The notes below the pieces were generated by a model. It was not told the origin of the DNA and made no database searches. It worked only from the letters and a program-made list of their open reading frames with translations. This document shows, piece after piece, positions 54,409 to 62,586 of a DNA stretch of 64,000 nt. Each line of letters starts with the position of its first letter. Within the stretch, counting starts at the first letter, position 1. This stretch comes from Stutzerimonas stutzeri (GTDB lineage Bacteria > Pseudomonadota > Gammaproteobacteria > Pseudomonadales > Pseudomonadaceae). Made by a program: the position numbers and the translations under genes. The stretch is from contig NZ_CP046902.1 in NCBI RefSeq assembly GCF_009789555.1, positions 4,418,001-4,482,000 on the forward strand. Direction: 5' to 3'.

Positions 54409-56322
54409 TTACTTGTTGTCCTTGACCTCTTCGAACTCGGCGTCAACCACGTCGTCGCCCGCCTGCGCACTGCCTTCGGCCGCCTGACCTTCGCCGCCCT
54501 GGGGCTGCTCGGCGTACATCTTCTGCGCCAGCGGCGTGGACGCCTGGGAAACCGCGGCGATCTTCGCTTCGATTTCAGCCTTGTCGTCGCCCTTGATGGC
54601 GACTTCCAGTTCGCCGATGGCCTTCTCGATGCTGGCCTTGTCTTCCTCGGTGGCCTTGTCGCCTGCCTCGGTCAGCATCTTGCGGGTCGCGTGAACCAAC
54701 TGATCGCCCTGGTTACGCGCCGTTACCAGCTCCTCGAACTTGCGGTCTTCCTCGGCGTTGGCCTCGGCGTCTCGCACCATCTGCTCGATTTCTTCCTCGG
54801 ACAGGCCGGAGTTGGCCTTGATCACGATGGACTGATGCTTGCCGGTCGCCTTGTCTTTGGCCGACACATGCAGGATACCGTTGGCGTCGATGTCGAAGGT
54901 CACCTCGATCTGCGGAACGCCACGCGGTGCCGGCGGAATCTCGGCCAGATCGAAACGGCCCAGCGACTTGTTCTGTGCCGCCTGCTTGCGCTCGCCCTGA
55001 AGCACGTGAATGGTCACCGCACTCTGGTTGTCGTCGGCGGTCGAGAACACCTGCGACTTTTTGGTCGGAATGGTGGTGTTCTTCTCGATCAGCGCGGTCA
55101 TCACGCCGCCCATGGTTTCGATACCCAGGGTCAGCGGGGATACGTCGAGCAGCAGCACGTCCTTCACGTCGCCAGCCAGAACGGCGCCCTGGATCGCCGC
55201 GCCCATGGCGACGGCTTCGTCCGGGTTGACGTCCTTGCGGGCTTCCTTTCCGAAGAACTCGGCGACTTTCTGCTGCACCAGCGGCATGCGCGTCTGGCCA
55301 CCGACCAGGATCACGTCGTCGATCTTGGACACATCGATGCCGGCGTCCTTCATGGCAATCCGGCACGGCTCGATGGTGCGCTGCACCAGATCCTCGACCA
55401 GAGCCTCGAGCTTGGCGCGGGAAATCTTCACGTTCAGGTGCTTCGGACCGGTCGAGTCCGCGGTGATGTACGGCAGGTTGACGTCGGTCTGCTGGCTGGA
55501 GGACAGCTCGATCTTGGCCTTCTCCGCGGCTTCCTTCAGGCGCTGCATGGCCAGCGGGTCACCCTTGAGGTTCATGCCGGTTTCTTTCTTGAATTCGTCG
55601 ACGAGGTAGTCGATCAGACGAATATCGAAGTCTTCACCGCCCAGGAAGGTATCGCCGTTGGTCGCCAGCACTTCGAACTGATGCTCGCCGTCCACTTCGG
55701 CGATTTCGATCACCGACACGTCGAAGGTACCGCCACCCAGGTCATAGACGATTACGGTGTGGTCGCCCTTGGCCTTGTCCATGCCGTACGCCAGCGCAGC
55801 CGCGGTCGGCTCGTTGATGATGCGCTTGACGTCCAGGCCGGCGATACGGCCGGCGTCTTTGGTGGCCTGGCGCTGGCTATCGTTGAAGTAGGCCGGCACG
55901 GTAATGACCGCCTCGGTCACTGGCTCACCGAGATAATCTTCGGCGGTCTTCTTCATTTTCTTCAGGATTTCGGCAGAAATCTGCGGCGGCGCCATTTTCT
56001 GGCCGCTGACTTCGACCCAGGCGTCGCTGTTGTCCGCCTTGACGATCTTGTAGGGGACCATCTGAATGTCTTTCTGCACGACTTCTTCATCGAAACGACG
56101 ACCGATCAGTCGCTTCACCGCGTACAGGGTGTTGTGCGGGTTGGTCACCGCCTGGCGCTTGGCCGACTGGCCCACCAGAATTTCACCGTCGTTGGCGTAT
56201 GCAATGATCGACGGGGTGGTGCGACCGCCTTCGGCGTTCTCGATCACCTTGGCCTTGCCGTTTTCCAGAATGGAGACGCAGGAGTTGGTCGTTCCCAGGT
56301 CGATACCGATAATCTTGCCCAT
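54409..56322 (-). CDS. dnaK: chaperone DnaK (Hsp70)
   Basis: 637 residues. The ATPase domain begins GKIIGIDLGTTNSCVSI and has VPAYFNDSQRQATKDAGRIA, VYDLGGGTFDVSVIEI and VILVGGQTRMPLVQ; the substrate-binding domain (about 390-505) and helical lid follow. The tail ends in acidic VVDAEFEEVKDNK, the EEVKD-type end. It folds and disaggregates proteins with DnaJ and GrpE and helps turn off sigma-32. A near-consensus sigma-32 promoter lies just before it. Confidence 0.98.
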   Translation of the reverse strand: MGKIIGIDLGTTNSCVSILENGKAKVIENAEGGRTTPSIIAYANDGEILVGQSAKRQAVTNPHNTLYAVKRLIGRRFDEEVVQKDIQMVPYKIVKADNSDAWVEVSGQKMAPPQISAEILKKMKKTAEDYLGEPVTEAVITVPAYFNDSQRQATKDAGRIAGLDVKRIINEPTAAALAYGMDKAKGDHTVIVYDLGGGTFDVSVIEIAEVDGEHQFEVLATNGDTFLGGEDFDIRLIDYLVDEFKKETGMNLKGDPLAMQRLKEAAEKAKIELSSSQQTDVNLPYITADSTGPKHLNVKISRAKLEALVEDLVQRTIEPCRIAMKDAGIDVSKIDDVILVGGQTRMPLVQQKVAEFFGKEARKDVNPDEAVAMGAAIQGAVLAGDVKDVLLLDVSPLTLGIETMGGVMTALIEKNTTIPTKKSQVFSTADDNQSAVTIHVLQGERKQAAQNKSLGRFDLAEIPPAPRGVPQIEVTFDIDANGILHVSAKDKATGKHQSIVIKANSGLSEEEIEQMVRDAEANAEEDRKFEELVTARNQGDQLVHATRKMLTEAGDKATEEDKASIEKAIGELEVAIKGDDKAEIEAKIAAVSQASTPLAQKMYAEQPQGGEGQAAEGSAQAGDDVVDAEFEEVKDNK

Positions 56323-56394
56323 ATGCTTCTCTCCGAAATTTGATTGGTCCGCGCCTGTTTACCGGCTGCGGTAACACAAAAACGCTTGGCTACC

Positions 56395-56422
56395 AGATGG
56401 GGGTCAGTAGCCGGAATTCAAG
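56395..56422 (-). promoter_or_regulatory. sigma-32 heat-shock promoter of dnaK
   Basis: On the minus strand CTTGAA (56422-56417) and CCCCATCT (56402-56395) with a 14-bp spacer. The -35 element overlaps the grpE stop codon. Confidence 0.88.
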
Positions 56423-56987
56423 CCTTCTCATCGATCGAAGGCGGTGTTTGCGCTGGAGCCTTGCTGACCACGACCATCGCAGGGCGCAGCAGACGGCCGT
56501 TGAGCAGGTAGCCCTTCTGGAACACCTTGAGCACGCTGCCAGGCTCGGCATGGGTACTTTCTTCCATGGCCATCGCCTGGTGATGCTCGGGGTTGAACGG
56601 CTCGCCCTGCGGATCGACCGGCGTCAACTGGTGGCGCGCCAGCGTGTCGAGCAGCAACTTGAGCGTCAGCTCGACGCCTTCGCGCATTGGCTTGACAGCC
56701 TCGTCATCCGGGCTCGACAGTTCCAGCCCCCGCTCCAGGCTGTCAGCCACCGCCAACAGATCGCCGGCAAACTTTTCCAGCGCGAACTTGTGTGCCTTTT
56801 CCACGTCCTGCTCGGCGCGGCGACGAATGTTCTGCAGCTCCGCCGCGACTCTCAGAGACTGATCCTGCGCCGCGGCGAGCTGCTCCTCGAGGGATTGCAC
56901 ACGGGCTGCCAGGTCCTCGGCCACGTCGGCCTGCACGTTCTCGTTCTCTTCCGGGGTCTGGTTTTCCAGGTTCTGCTCGTCGGCCAT
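56418..56987 (-). CDS. grpE: nucleotide exchange factor GrpE
   Basis: 189 residues. An acidic disordered N-terminus and a long helical dimerisation region (about 30-95) are followed by the beta domain with GEPFNPEHHQAMAMEE, GSVLKVFQKGYLLNGRLLRPAMVVV. It releases ADP from DnaK. A GAGGAGGACC ribosome site precedes the ATG. It has its own sigma-32 promoter, and dnaK follows 95 bp downstream with another. Confidence 0.97.
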   Translation of the reverse strand: MADEQNLENQTPEENENVQADVAEDLAARVQSLEEQLAAAQDQSLRVAAELQNIRRRAEQDVEKAHKFALEKFAGDLLAVADSLERGLELSSPDDEAVKPMREGVELTLKLLLDTLARHQLTPVDPQGEPFNPEHHQAMAMEESTHAEPGSVLKVFQKGYLLNGRLLRPAMVVVSKAPAQTPPSIDEKA

Positions 56988-57040
56988 GCGGTCCTCCTCA
57001 TCAACACTTCAGCGAGCGGTCGGCCCGCGCTTGTGCGGCT

Positions 57041-57068
57041 ATATGGGGGCGACACGACCAGCTTCAAG
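57041..57068 (-). promoter_or_regulatory. sigma-32 heat-shock promoter of grpE
   Basis: On the minus strand CTTGAA (57068-57063) and CCCCATAT (57048-57041) with a 14-bp spacer, about 55 bp before the grpE ATG. The spacing is the same as at dnaK. Confidence 0.9.
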
Positions 57069-57168
57069 GGCGACGATGATATCTGCGTCAAACGGCTGCA
57101 CTTTCAGTGCCGCCCGCTTTGTTTACATACCGACCGTATCGCGGCGCTTGTGGCGCCTGGCAAAAGAA

Positions 57169-57184
57169 CTGTATAAATAGCCAG
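57169..57184 (+). promoter_or_regulatory. LexA (SOS) box of recN
   Basis: CTGTATAAATAGCCAG matches 14 of 16 positions of the Pseudomonas LexA consensus (CTGTATAAATATACAG). The candidate -10 TATAAA (57172-57177) lies inside it, with TTGTGG 18 bp upstream as -35, so LexA binding would block the promoter. Confidence 0.85.
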
Positions 57185-57205
57185 TCATCTCGTGGGAGCC
57201 CTGCC

Positions 57206-58882
57206 ATGCTGGTTCATCTGTCCGTTCGAAACTACGCCATCGTCGAGCACCTCGACCTCGAGCTGAAGCGAGGCATGAGCGTGATCAGCGGCGAAACCGG
57301 TGCCGGTAAATCGATCATGCTCGACGCGCTGGGATTGACGCTTGGCGACCGCGCCGACAGCAGTGTTGTCCGCATAGGCGCGGACAAGGCAGACATCCTG
57401 GCCAGCTTCGACCTGGACGACATTCCGGATGCCCGCGCATGGCTGGCCGAACGCGACCTGGACAATGACGGCCCGTGCATCCTTCGTCGCGTGATAACCG
57501 CGGAGGGTCGCTCACGCGGCTATATCAATGGGACGCCCTGCCCGCAAGGCGACCTCAAGGCGCTCGGCGAATTGCTGATCGATATCCACAGCCAGCATGA
57601 GCACCAGTCGCTGCTCAAGCTCGATACCCACCGACGCCTGCTCGACGAATACGGTGGTAGCCAGGAGCTCGCCCGTCAGGTGCAGTTGGCCGCGCAGCGC
57701 TGGCGCCAGACCCGGCAGACACTCGAGCGTCTGAGCAACAGCAGCGATGAACAGCGCGCCCGCCACCAACTGCTGAGCTATCAGCTTGAAGAACTGGAAA
57801 CCCTGGCGCTGGGCGAGCAGGAGCTGGAGCAACTTGAGCACGAACACAAGAACCTCGCCAACGCCGAGCACCTGCTCGGCGCGTGCCGCCAGGTCATCGA
57901 CCTTTGCAGCGAGAGCGACGCGGGGAACGTGCTGTCAGCGCTGACGTCGAGCCTGCAGCGCCTGACCGGTTTCCAGAACCAGCCGGGCGCGCTTGGCGAA
58001 GCGGTCAACCTGCTCTCAAGCGCGCAGATCCAGGTAGAAGAAGCCGTCGGCGAGCTGAACCGCTTTCTCGACCATTTCGATTCCGATCCCCAGCGCCAGC
58101 AGGCGCTGGAAGAGCGCCTGGACAGCATTTATACGTTGGCGCGCAAGCACCGTGTGCAACCCCAGGAGCTTCCGACCCTGCAACAAGGCCTGTTCGAGGA
58201 ACTGGAAAGCCTGAATGCCGACGACGACGCGCTGGAGCGGTTAGGCGAGGAGCTTGCGGCATACGCTCAGCATTATCAGGAAAAAGCCGAGAAACTGAGC
58301 GACGCCCGACGCCAGGCGGCCGAGTCGCTTGCCGAAGCTGTAGAGGTCGAGATTCAGCGCCTGGGCATGCCGGGTGGCAAGTTCAGTGTGGTACTCAAGC
58401 CCGTGCAGGCGGACGATCTGATGCCGTATGGACGAGAGCAGGTCGAGTTCCTCGTCAGCGCCAACCCCGGACAACCGCTACGACCGCTGGCGAAAGTTGC
58501 ATCCGGCGGTGAGCTGTCGCGAATCAGCCTGGCGATCCAAGTCATTACCGCGCAGACGTCACGGACGCCAACGCTGGTGTTCGACGAGGTGGATGTGGGC
58601 ATTGGCGGCCCAACGGCTGAAGTGGTCGGGCAGTTACTGCGCCGTCTCGGTGAGCGCGGCCAAGTACTCACCGTGACGCACCTTCCCCAGGTGGCGGCGC
58701 AGGGGCATCATCACCTCTTCGTGCACAAGGCGCGGGGTCGCGACGAGACGCATACGGCGGTAGCAGCCCTTGAAGGCAGCGAGCGGGTCGAAGAAATAGC
58801 CCGCATGCTTGGCGGCGTCGATCTGACCGAGCAGGCGCTGGCCCATGCCAGGCAAATGATAGGGTCGGCCCAACTCTCTTGA
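57206..58882 (+). CDS. recN: DNA repair protein RecN
   Basis: 558 residues from the ATG at 57206 (MLVHLSVRNYAIVEHLDLEL), with GGGAG as ribosome site. SMC-like ATPase: Walker A GETGAGKS (29-36), long coiled coils (about 160-350), signature LAKVASGGELSRISLAIQ and Walker B TLVFDEVDVGIGG. It acts in double-strand-break repair as part of the SOS response; the LexA box upstream fits. A terminator shared with fur follows. Confidence 0.96.
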   Translation: MLVHLSVRNYAIVEHLDLELKRGMSVISGETGAGKSIMLDALGLTLGDRADSSVVRIGADKADILASFDLDDIPDARAWLAERDLDNDGPCILRRVITAEGRSRGYINGTPCPQGDLKALGELLIDIHSQHEHQSLLKLDTHRRLLDEYGGSQELARQVQLAAQRWRQTRQTLERLSNSSDEQRARHQLLSYQLEELETLALGEQELEQLEHEHKNLANAEHLLGACRQVIDLCSESDAGNVLSALTSSLQRLTGFQNQPGALGEAVNLLSSAQIQVEEAVGELNRFLDHFDSDPQRQQALEERLDSIYTLARKHRVQPQELPTLQQGLFEELESLNADDDALERLGEELAAYAQHYQEKAEKLSDARRQAAESLAEAVEVEIQRLGMPGGKFSVVLKPVQADDLMPYGREQVEFLVSANPGQPLRPLAKVASGGELSRISLAIQVITAQTSRTPTLVFDEVDVGIGGPTAEVVGQLLRRLGERGQVLTVTHLPQVAAQGHHHLFVHKARGRDETHTAVAALEGSERVEEIARMLGGVDLTEQALAHARQMIGSAQLS

Positions 58883-58893
58883 TCGCAGCCACA

Positions 58894-58921
58894 AAAAAGG
58901 CGACCCGCAGGCCGCCTTTTT
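58894..58921. terminator. bidirectional terminator between recN and fur
   Basis: AAAAAGGCG (58894-58902) pairs with CGCCTTTTT (58913-58921). A and T runs on both sides allow use by the two convergent genes. Confidence 0.92.
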
Positions 58922-58937
58922 GTCCAGGCATCGACAA

Positions 58938-59345
58938 TCAGTCGGCCTTCTTGCGCACGTAGAGCACGAGGTTGTGATCAACCAGCTCGTAGCCGTGACG
59001 CTTGACGATTTCTTTCTGCAGTTTCTCGATTTCCGAGTCGAAGAACTCGATCACATCGCCGCTGTCCACGCAGACCATGTGGTCGTGATGCCCGCTGTCA
59101 GCCAGCTCGAATACCGCATGACCGCCATCGAAATTATGACGGACCACCAGGCCTGCCGCTTCGAACTGGGTCAGCACGCGGTATACCGTTGCCAGGCCGA
59201 CGTCTTCCCCGGCTTCCATCAACGCCTTGTAGACGTCCTCGGCGCTCATGTGGCGCTGATCGGTGGTATCCAGCATCTGCAGGATCTTGACCCGTGGCAG
59301 GGTTACTTTGAGACCAGCTTTGCGTAGTTCGCTATTTTCAACCAT
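58938..59345 (-). CDS. fur: ferric uptake regulator Fur
   Basis: 135 residues from the ATG at 59345 (MVENSELRKAGLKVTLPRVK). Winged-helix DNA-binding domain, with YRVLTQFEAAGLVVRHNFDG in the wing region; metal-binding HHDHMVC. The CxxC pair typical of E. coli Fur is reduced to one Cys here, as in other pseudomonads, so the structural zinc site is absent or different. It represses iron-uptake genes with Fe2+. Divergent from bamE across 93 bp. Confidence 0.96.
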   Translation of the reverse strand: MVENSELRKAGLKVTLPRVKILQMLDTTDQRHMSAEDVYKALMEAGEDVGLATVYRVLTQFEAAGLVVRHNFDGGHAVFELADSGHHDHMVCVDSGDVIEFFDSEIEKLQKEIVKRHGYELVDHNLVLYVRKKAD

Positions 59346-59392
59346 GGTGGGCTTTCTCGTTGCTGCTGTTTCGCAGCCTCCTTCAATACGGG

Positions 59393-59398
59393 TATGAT
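59393..59398 (+). promoter_or_regulatory. candidate -10 box of bamE
   Basis: TATGAT with a weak -35 (TTTCGC, 18 bp spacer), 41 bp before the bamE ATG, in the short region shared with fur. Confidence 0.45.
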
Positions 59399-59438
59399 CC
59401 GGGCTTTGCCCAGCCAAGATAGTGGAAGTCACCTACCG

Positions 59439-59945
59439 ATGCAAAACACCAAGCTCATGCTGTCCAGCCTCACGCTCGTGGGCCTGTTCGCACTCGCCGG
59501 TTGTTCATTCCCCGGGGTTTACAAGGTCGACATTCAACAGGGCAATGTCGTTACGCAGGATATGATAGACCAGTTACGCCCTGGAATGACCCGCTCGCAA
59601 GTACGGTTTATCATGGGTAACCCGTTGATCACCGACACCTTCCACGCCAACCGCTGGGATTATCTGTACAGCATCCAGCCCGGCGGCAGCCAGCGCCAGC
59701 AGGAGCGCGTCAGCCTGGTGTTCAATGCCAACGACCAATTGGCGGGTCTGGCCGGCGACTTCAAGCCGGGCGTCAGCCGCGACGAAGCGATCCTCGGCAC
59801 CGACCGCCCCACCGAGCAAACGCCAGTGCGCACCGAGCCGGAAGAGACCCCTGAACCGGGCTCGCTGCTCGAGCAGATTCAGCGCGAAGTGGACGCAGCC
59901 GAACCCGTCCCGGTACCGACCCCGGATCCGCTGGACACGAACTGA
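59439..59945 (+). CDS. bamE: outer-membrane assembly lipoprotein BamE (OmlA/SmpA)
   Basis: 168 residues from the ATG at 59439. Signal peptide with lipobox LAGC (Cys22). The SmpA/OmlA domain has DIQQGNVVTQDMIDQLRPGM, SQVRFIMGNPLITDTFH and WDYLYSI, with LVFNANDQLAGLAGDF later on. It is a subunit of the BAM complex that inserts outer-membrane beta-barrels. The C-terminal 50 residues are a Pro/Glu-rich tail. fur and bamE (omlA) are divergent neighbours in Pseudomonas. Confidence 0.95.
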   Translation: MQNTKLMLSSLTLVGLFALAGCSFPGVYKVDIQQGNVVTQDMIDQLRPGMTRSQVRFIMGNPLITDTFHANRWDYLYSIQPGGSQRQQERVSLVFNANDQLAGLAGDFKPGVSRDEAILGTDRPTEQTPVRTEPEETPEPGSLLEQIQREVDAAEPVPVPTPDPLDTN

Positions 59946-59965
59946 CCACACACGCATCACCGCAT

Positions 59966-59992
59966 AAAAAAGCCCGGCATGCCGGGCTTTTT
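59966..59992. terminator. bidirectional terminator between bamE and rnfH
   Basis: AAAAAGCCCGGC and GCCGGGCTTTTT meet around AT, an almost perfect palindrome with A and T tracts, so it works for both convergent genes. Confidence 0.92.
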
Positions 59993-60004
59993 CGCGTTCG
60001 GCGA

Positions 60005-60334
60005 TCACTGCTCGCCCGATCCTGCCGCCTTGTTCTGCGCCGCTTTGGCCGCACGCTGCTTGCGCACCTCCTTGGGATCGGCGATCAGCGGCCGGTAGAT
60101 CTCCACCCGCTCGCCTTCTTCAAGTACGCGCTCGTCCGCCTTGGGCACCGCTTTACCAAAGATACCCAGCGGCGCGATCGCCAGGTCCAGGCCAGGGAAA
60201 AAACCATCCATTCCAGAGCGCAACGCAGCCTGGCGCACCGTCGTACCCCGAGGAACCGTCAGGCGCAACAACTTCTGCTTGTCGGCAAGCGCATAGACCA
60301 CTTCGACCGCGATGACCGACTCCGGGTTATCCAT
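60005..60334 (-). CDS. rnfH: RnfH/UPF0125 family ubiquitin-like protein
   Basis: 109 residues from the ATG at 60334 (MDNPESVIAVEVVYALADKQ); a longer in-frame start would extend further into ratA. Beta-grasp fold signs: LLRLTVPRGTTVRQAALRSG, LAIAPLGIFGKAVPKADERV and GERVEIYRPLIADPKEVRKQ. The tail is Lys/Ala-rich. Function is unclear; it is encoded with ratA in most gammaproteobacteria as a RatA/RatB pair. The start overlaps the ratA stop by 8 bases. Confidence 0.9.
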   Translation of the reverse strand: MDNPESVIAVEVVYALADKQKLLRLTVPRGTTVRQAALRSGMDGFFPGLDLAIAPLGIFGKAVPKADERVLEEGERVEIYRPLIADPKEVRKQRAAKAAQNKAAGSGEQ

Positions 60335-60761
60335 AGAGCTGCTTCGCTCTGTCACAGAACGCATCGACCAAGGTGTTCGCAGCCTGATTGAACAGGGGAC
60401 CCAGGGTGGCTCGGACCAGTGGCCCTGCGTAGTCGAAGGTCAGATCAAGGCTGATCTTGCAGGCCTTGTCCCCGAGCGCCTTGAACTCCCAGACCCCATG
60501 CAGGTGACTGAACGGGCCTTCCTTGAGCGTCATCTCGATGCGCTTGCCCGCCTGCAGCTCGTTGTGCGTGAGAAAGCGCTGACTCATCCCGGCTTTCGCC
60601 ACCGTCATGCTGGCCTGCATCTCCGTTTCGCTGCTCGACAGGACTTCGGTCGCGGAGCACCACGGCAGGAACTGGGGATAGCTGGCCACATCGTTGACCA
60701 TGTCGAACAGCGCGTGTGCCGGGTAAGGCAACAGGGCAGAGCGTTGAATATGCGTTGTCAT
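60327..60761 (-). CDS. ratA: RatA, START/coenzyme-Q-binding (COQ10-like) family protein
   Basis: 144 residues. START-like fold: HIQRSALLPYPAHALFDMVN, YPQFLPWCSATEVLSSSETE and GPFSHLHGVWEFKAL, ending in LVRATLGPLFNQAANTLVDAF with a long final helix. E. coli RatA was reported to bind 50S subunits and block 70S formation; the eukaryotic relative Coq10 binds ubiquinone, so a quinone chaperone role is the other view. It is divergent from smpB and coupled to rnfH. Confidence 0.92.
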   Translation of the reverse strand: MTTHIQRSALLPYPAHALFDMVNDVASYPQFLPWCSATEVLSSSETEMQASMTVAKAGMSQRFLTHNELQAGKRIEMTLKEGPFSHLHGVWEFKALGDKACKISLDLTFDYAGPLVRATLGPLFNQAANTLVDAFCDRAKQLYG

Positions 60762-60973
60762 CGGTCCTTTCTACTTCATTGTCGACATCGGCAACCGAAG
60801 CCGCGAGCGGCAACAGCACCCATCGTGAATACCGGATGGAACAGGGTCTGCCACGGAGCGACTCCCGCCGCGCAACAGCGGTAAAGATGGCACATTGTCG
60901 GGGATAAGCGCACCCCTCTCAAGTTTCGCGCCGTCTCAGCGTACTGGTTGTCGCCAGCCGCAGCGGGACTCCC

Positions 60974-60979
60974 TATAAT
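60974..60979 (+). promoter_or_regulatory. perfect -10 box directly before smpB
   Basis: TATAAT ends 9 bp before the smpB ATG, so transcription from it should start 2-4 nt before the start codon. The best -35 (TTGTCG at 60948-60953) is 20 bp away, which is long, and there is no TG extension. Confidence 0.55.
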
Positions 60980-60988
60980 GCGCAGCCT

Positions 60989-61471
60989 ATGGCCAAACAG
61001 AAGAAACAGTCCCCCGGGACGATCGCGCTGAACAAGAAGGCGCTACACGACTACTTCATCGAACAGAAATTCGAGGCGGGCCTCGTGCTGGCCGGCTGGG
61101 AAGTGAAAAGCCTGCGTGCCGGCAAAGCCCAGCTGGTCGACAGCTACGTCCTGCTCAAGGACGGTGAAGCCTGGCTGATGGGCTGTCATATCACGCCGCT
61201 GACCACTGCCAGCACCCACGTGATCGCCGACCCGACACGCACCCGCAAGCTCTTGCTGAACAAGCGCGAGCTGGGCAAGCTGTTCGGAGCTGTACAGCAG
61301 AAGGGATACGCTTGCGTGGCCCTGGCGATCTATTGGAAAAAGCACCTGATCAAGTGCGAAATTGCCCTCGGCAAGGGCAAGAAAGAGTTTGATAAGCGTC
61401 ATACCGAGAAAGAACGCGACTCCGACCGCGAAATCCAGCGCGCCATGCGTACCAAAGGCAAGGAAGACTGA
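60989..61471 (+). CDS. smpB: SsrA-binding protein SmpB
   Basis: 160 residues, typical length. It has the family pattern ALNKKALHDYFIEQKFEAGL, then LAGWEVKSLRAGKAQLVDSY, TTASTHVIADPTRTRKLLLN and the basic C-terminal tail KEFDKRHTEKERDSDREIQR that inserts into the decoding centre. It carries tmRNA to stalled ribosomes. No Shine-Dalgarno is present before the ATG, and the only -10 box is next to it, so the mRNA may be leaderless. tmRNA itself is not in the window. Confidence 0.96.
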   Translation: MAKQKKQSPGTIALNKKALHDYFIEQKFEAGLVLAGWEVKSLRAGKAQLVDSYVLLKDGEAWLMGCHITPLTTASTHVIADPTRTRKLLLNKRELGKLFGAVQQKGYACVALAIYWKKHLIKCEIALGKGKKEFDKRHTEKERDSDREIQRAMRTKGKED

Positions 61472-61518
61472 TCTCGACATCGAGCGGACCTTCGCCGCCC
61501 GACGCAGTCTTCCACCGC

Positions 61519-62307
61519 TCAGCCTCCCACTGGTTTATCCACCTTGCCCTGGCGACGCTGCGCCCTGGCCAGCCGTTGCGCCTCCTGCTGGCCTTCGGCA
61601 AGCACTTCCTGCACGTAACTGATGTGACGATGGATCACTTCGCGCGCCTCATGAGCCTGCCGGGCGATGATCGCGTCATAGAGCTCCTGGTGCTGCTGCA
61701 TGAGCATCGTGCGGGTTTCCTTGCGCAACGCATACATGCCGCCAATATTGGTCACCACGTTACGCTTGAGCAGATCGAACAAGCCACGAATGGTGTGCAG
61801 CAGCACGGCGTTATGGCTGGCCTCGGCGATCGCCAGATGGAAGCGCGCATCCGCTGCCCCCTCTTCTGCCCGCGTCACCGTTCCGTCTCGCAAGTAGCAG
61901 TCCTGAAGCACCGCGAAAGCCTCTGCGAGCCGCTGGCGGTCGACATCGGTAGCCCGCAGCGCAGCGTAATAGGCGCAGCTGCCTTCGAGCGTATGGCGAA
62001 ACTCCAGCAGGTCACGCTGTGCATCGGCGTTATTTTCCAGCAGGTGGAGCAGCGGGTCGCTGAATGTCGACCCCAGGGACTCGGCGACGAAATTCCCACC
62101 GCCATGACGACTGACCAGCAGCCCCTTCGCCGCCAGCTTCTGAATGGCTTCGCGCAGTGACGGACGGGACACGCCGAACTGCTCGGCCAGCATGCGCTCG
62201 GCAGGCAAGCGCTCGCCGGCCCTCAGGGTACCCTCAAGGATCATGGTCTCAAGCTGCTCGACGATGTTATCGGCAAGCCTGCGCTGACGCACCGTTCCCA
62301 CTTCCAT
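61519..62307 (-). CDS. lldR: FadR-subfamily GntR regulator of lactate use
   Basis: 262 residues from the ATG at 62307 (MEVGTVRQRRLADNIVEQLE), with GAGAGG upstream. N-terminal winged helix-turn-helix (PAERMLAEQFGVSRPSLREA) and C-terminal FCD all-helical ligand domain with the metal-binding residues in DARFHLAIAEASHN and the final RHISYV. The symbol rests on similarity and on the divergent lactate permease gene. It should repress lldP until lactate binds. The operator-like palindrome is in the shared gap. Confidence 0.88.
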   Translation of the reverse strand: MEVGTVRQRRLADNIVEQLETMILEGTLRAGERLPAERMLAEQFGVSRPSLREAIQKLAAKGLLVSRHGGGNFVAESLGSTFSDPLLHLLENNADAQRDLLEFRHTLEGSCAYYAALRATDVDRQRLAEAFAVLQDCYLRDGTVTRAEEGAADARFHLAIAEASHNAVLLHTIRGLFDLLKRNVVTNIGGMYALRKETRTMLMQQHQELYDAIIARQAHEAREVIHRHISYVQEVLAEGQQEAQRLARAQRRQGKVDKPVGG

Positions 62308-62452
62308 GACGCCTCTCGATTGGTTTGACCATTGTACGAATTCCAGCGTAGCCATCCGCTAGAGCCGCTGCAACGGACCTTACTGCGACCAAAGTCTATA
62401 GCTGCCTAATTGACGCCGCCGCGACAGAACTCTTACGCTGGCCGGACTTCAA

Positions 62453-62477
62453 TGTAAATTGGTAATACCACTTTACA
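62453..62477. promoter_or_regulatory. LldR/PdhR-type operator palindrome
   Basis: TGTAAA and TTTACA arms enclose AATTGGTAATACCACTT, whose centre GGT-AAT-ACC fits the TTGGT-N3-ACCAA core of FadR-subfamily (LldR, PdhR) operators. It lies 110 bp before lldP and 146 bp before lldR. Confidence 0.78.
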
Positions 62478-62586
62478 TCAAGGAGCGACCAACAAGAAGA
62501 GGACTACTTAATGCGGTCTCCATTCATCTACGCATCGCCGGTCCGCTCGGGCCACCATTCGCTCAATTCGATCATGGAAGCCTGAG

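Noticed and set aside
54139..56343. 734-codon plus-strand frame opposite dnaK and the start of dnaJ
   Set aside because: Shadow of dnaK. Antisense frames to dnaK have been misannotated in other genomes; nothing here supports a real protein.
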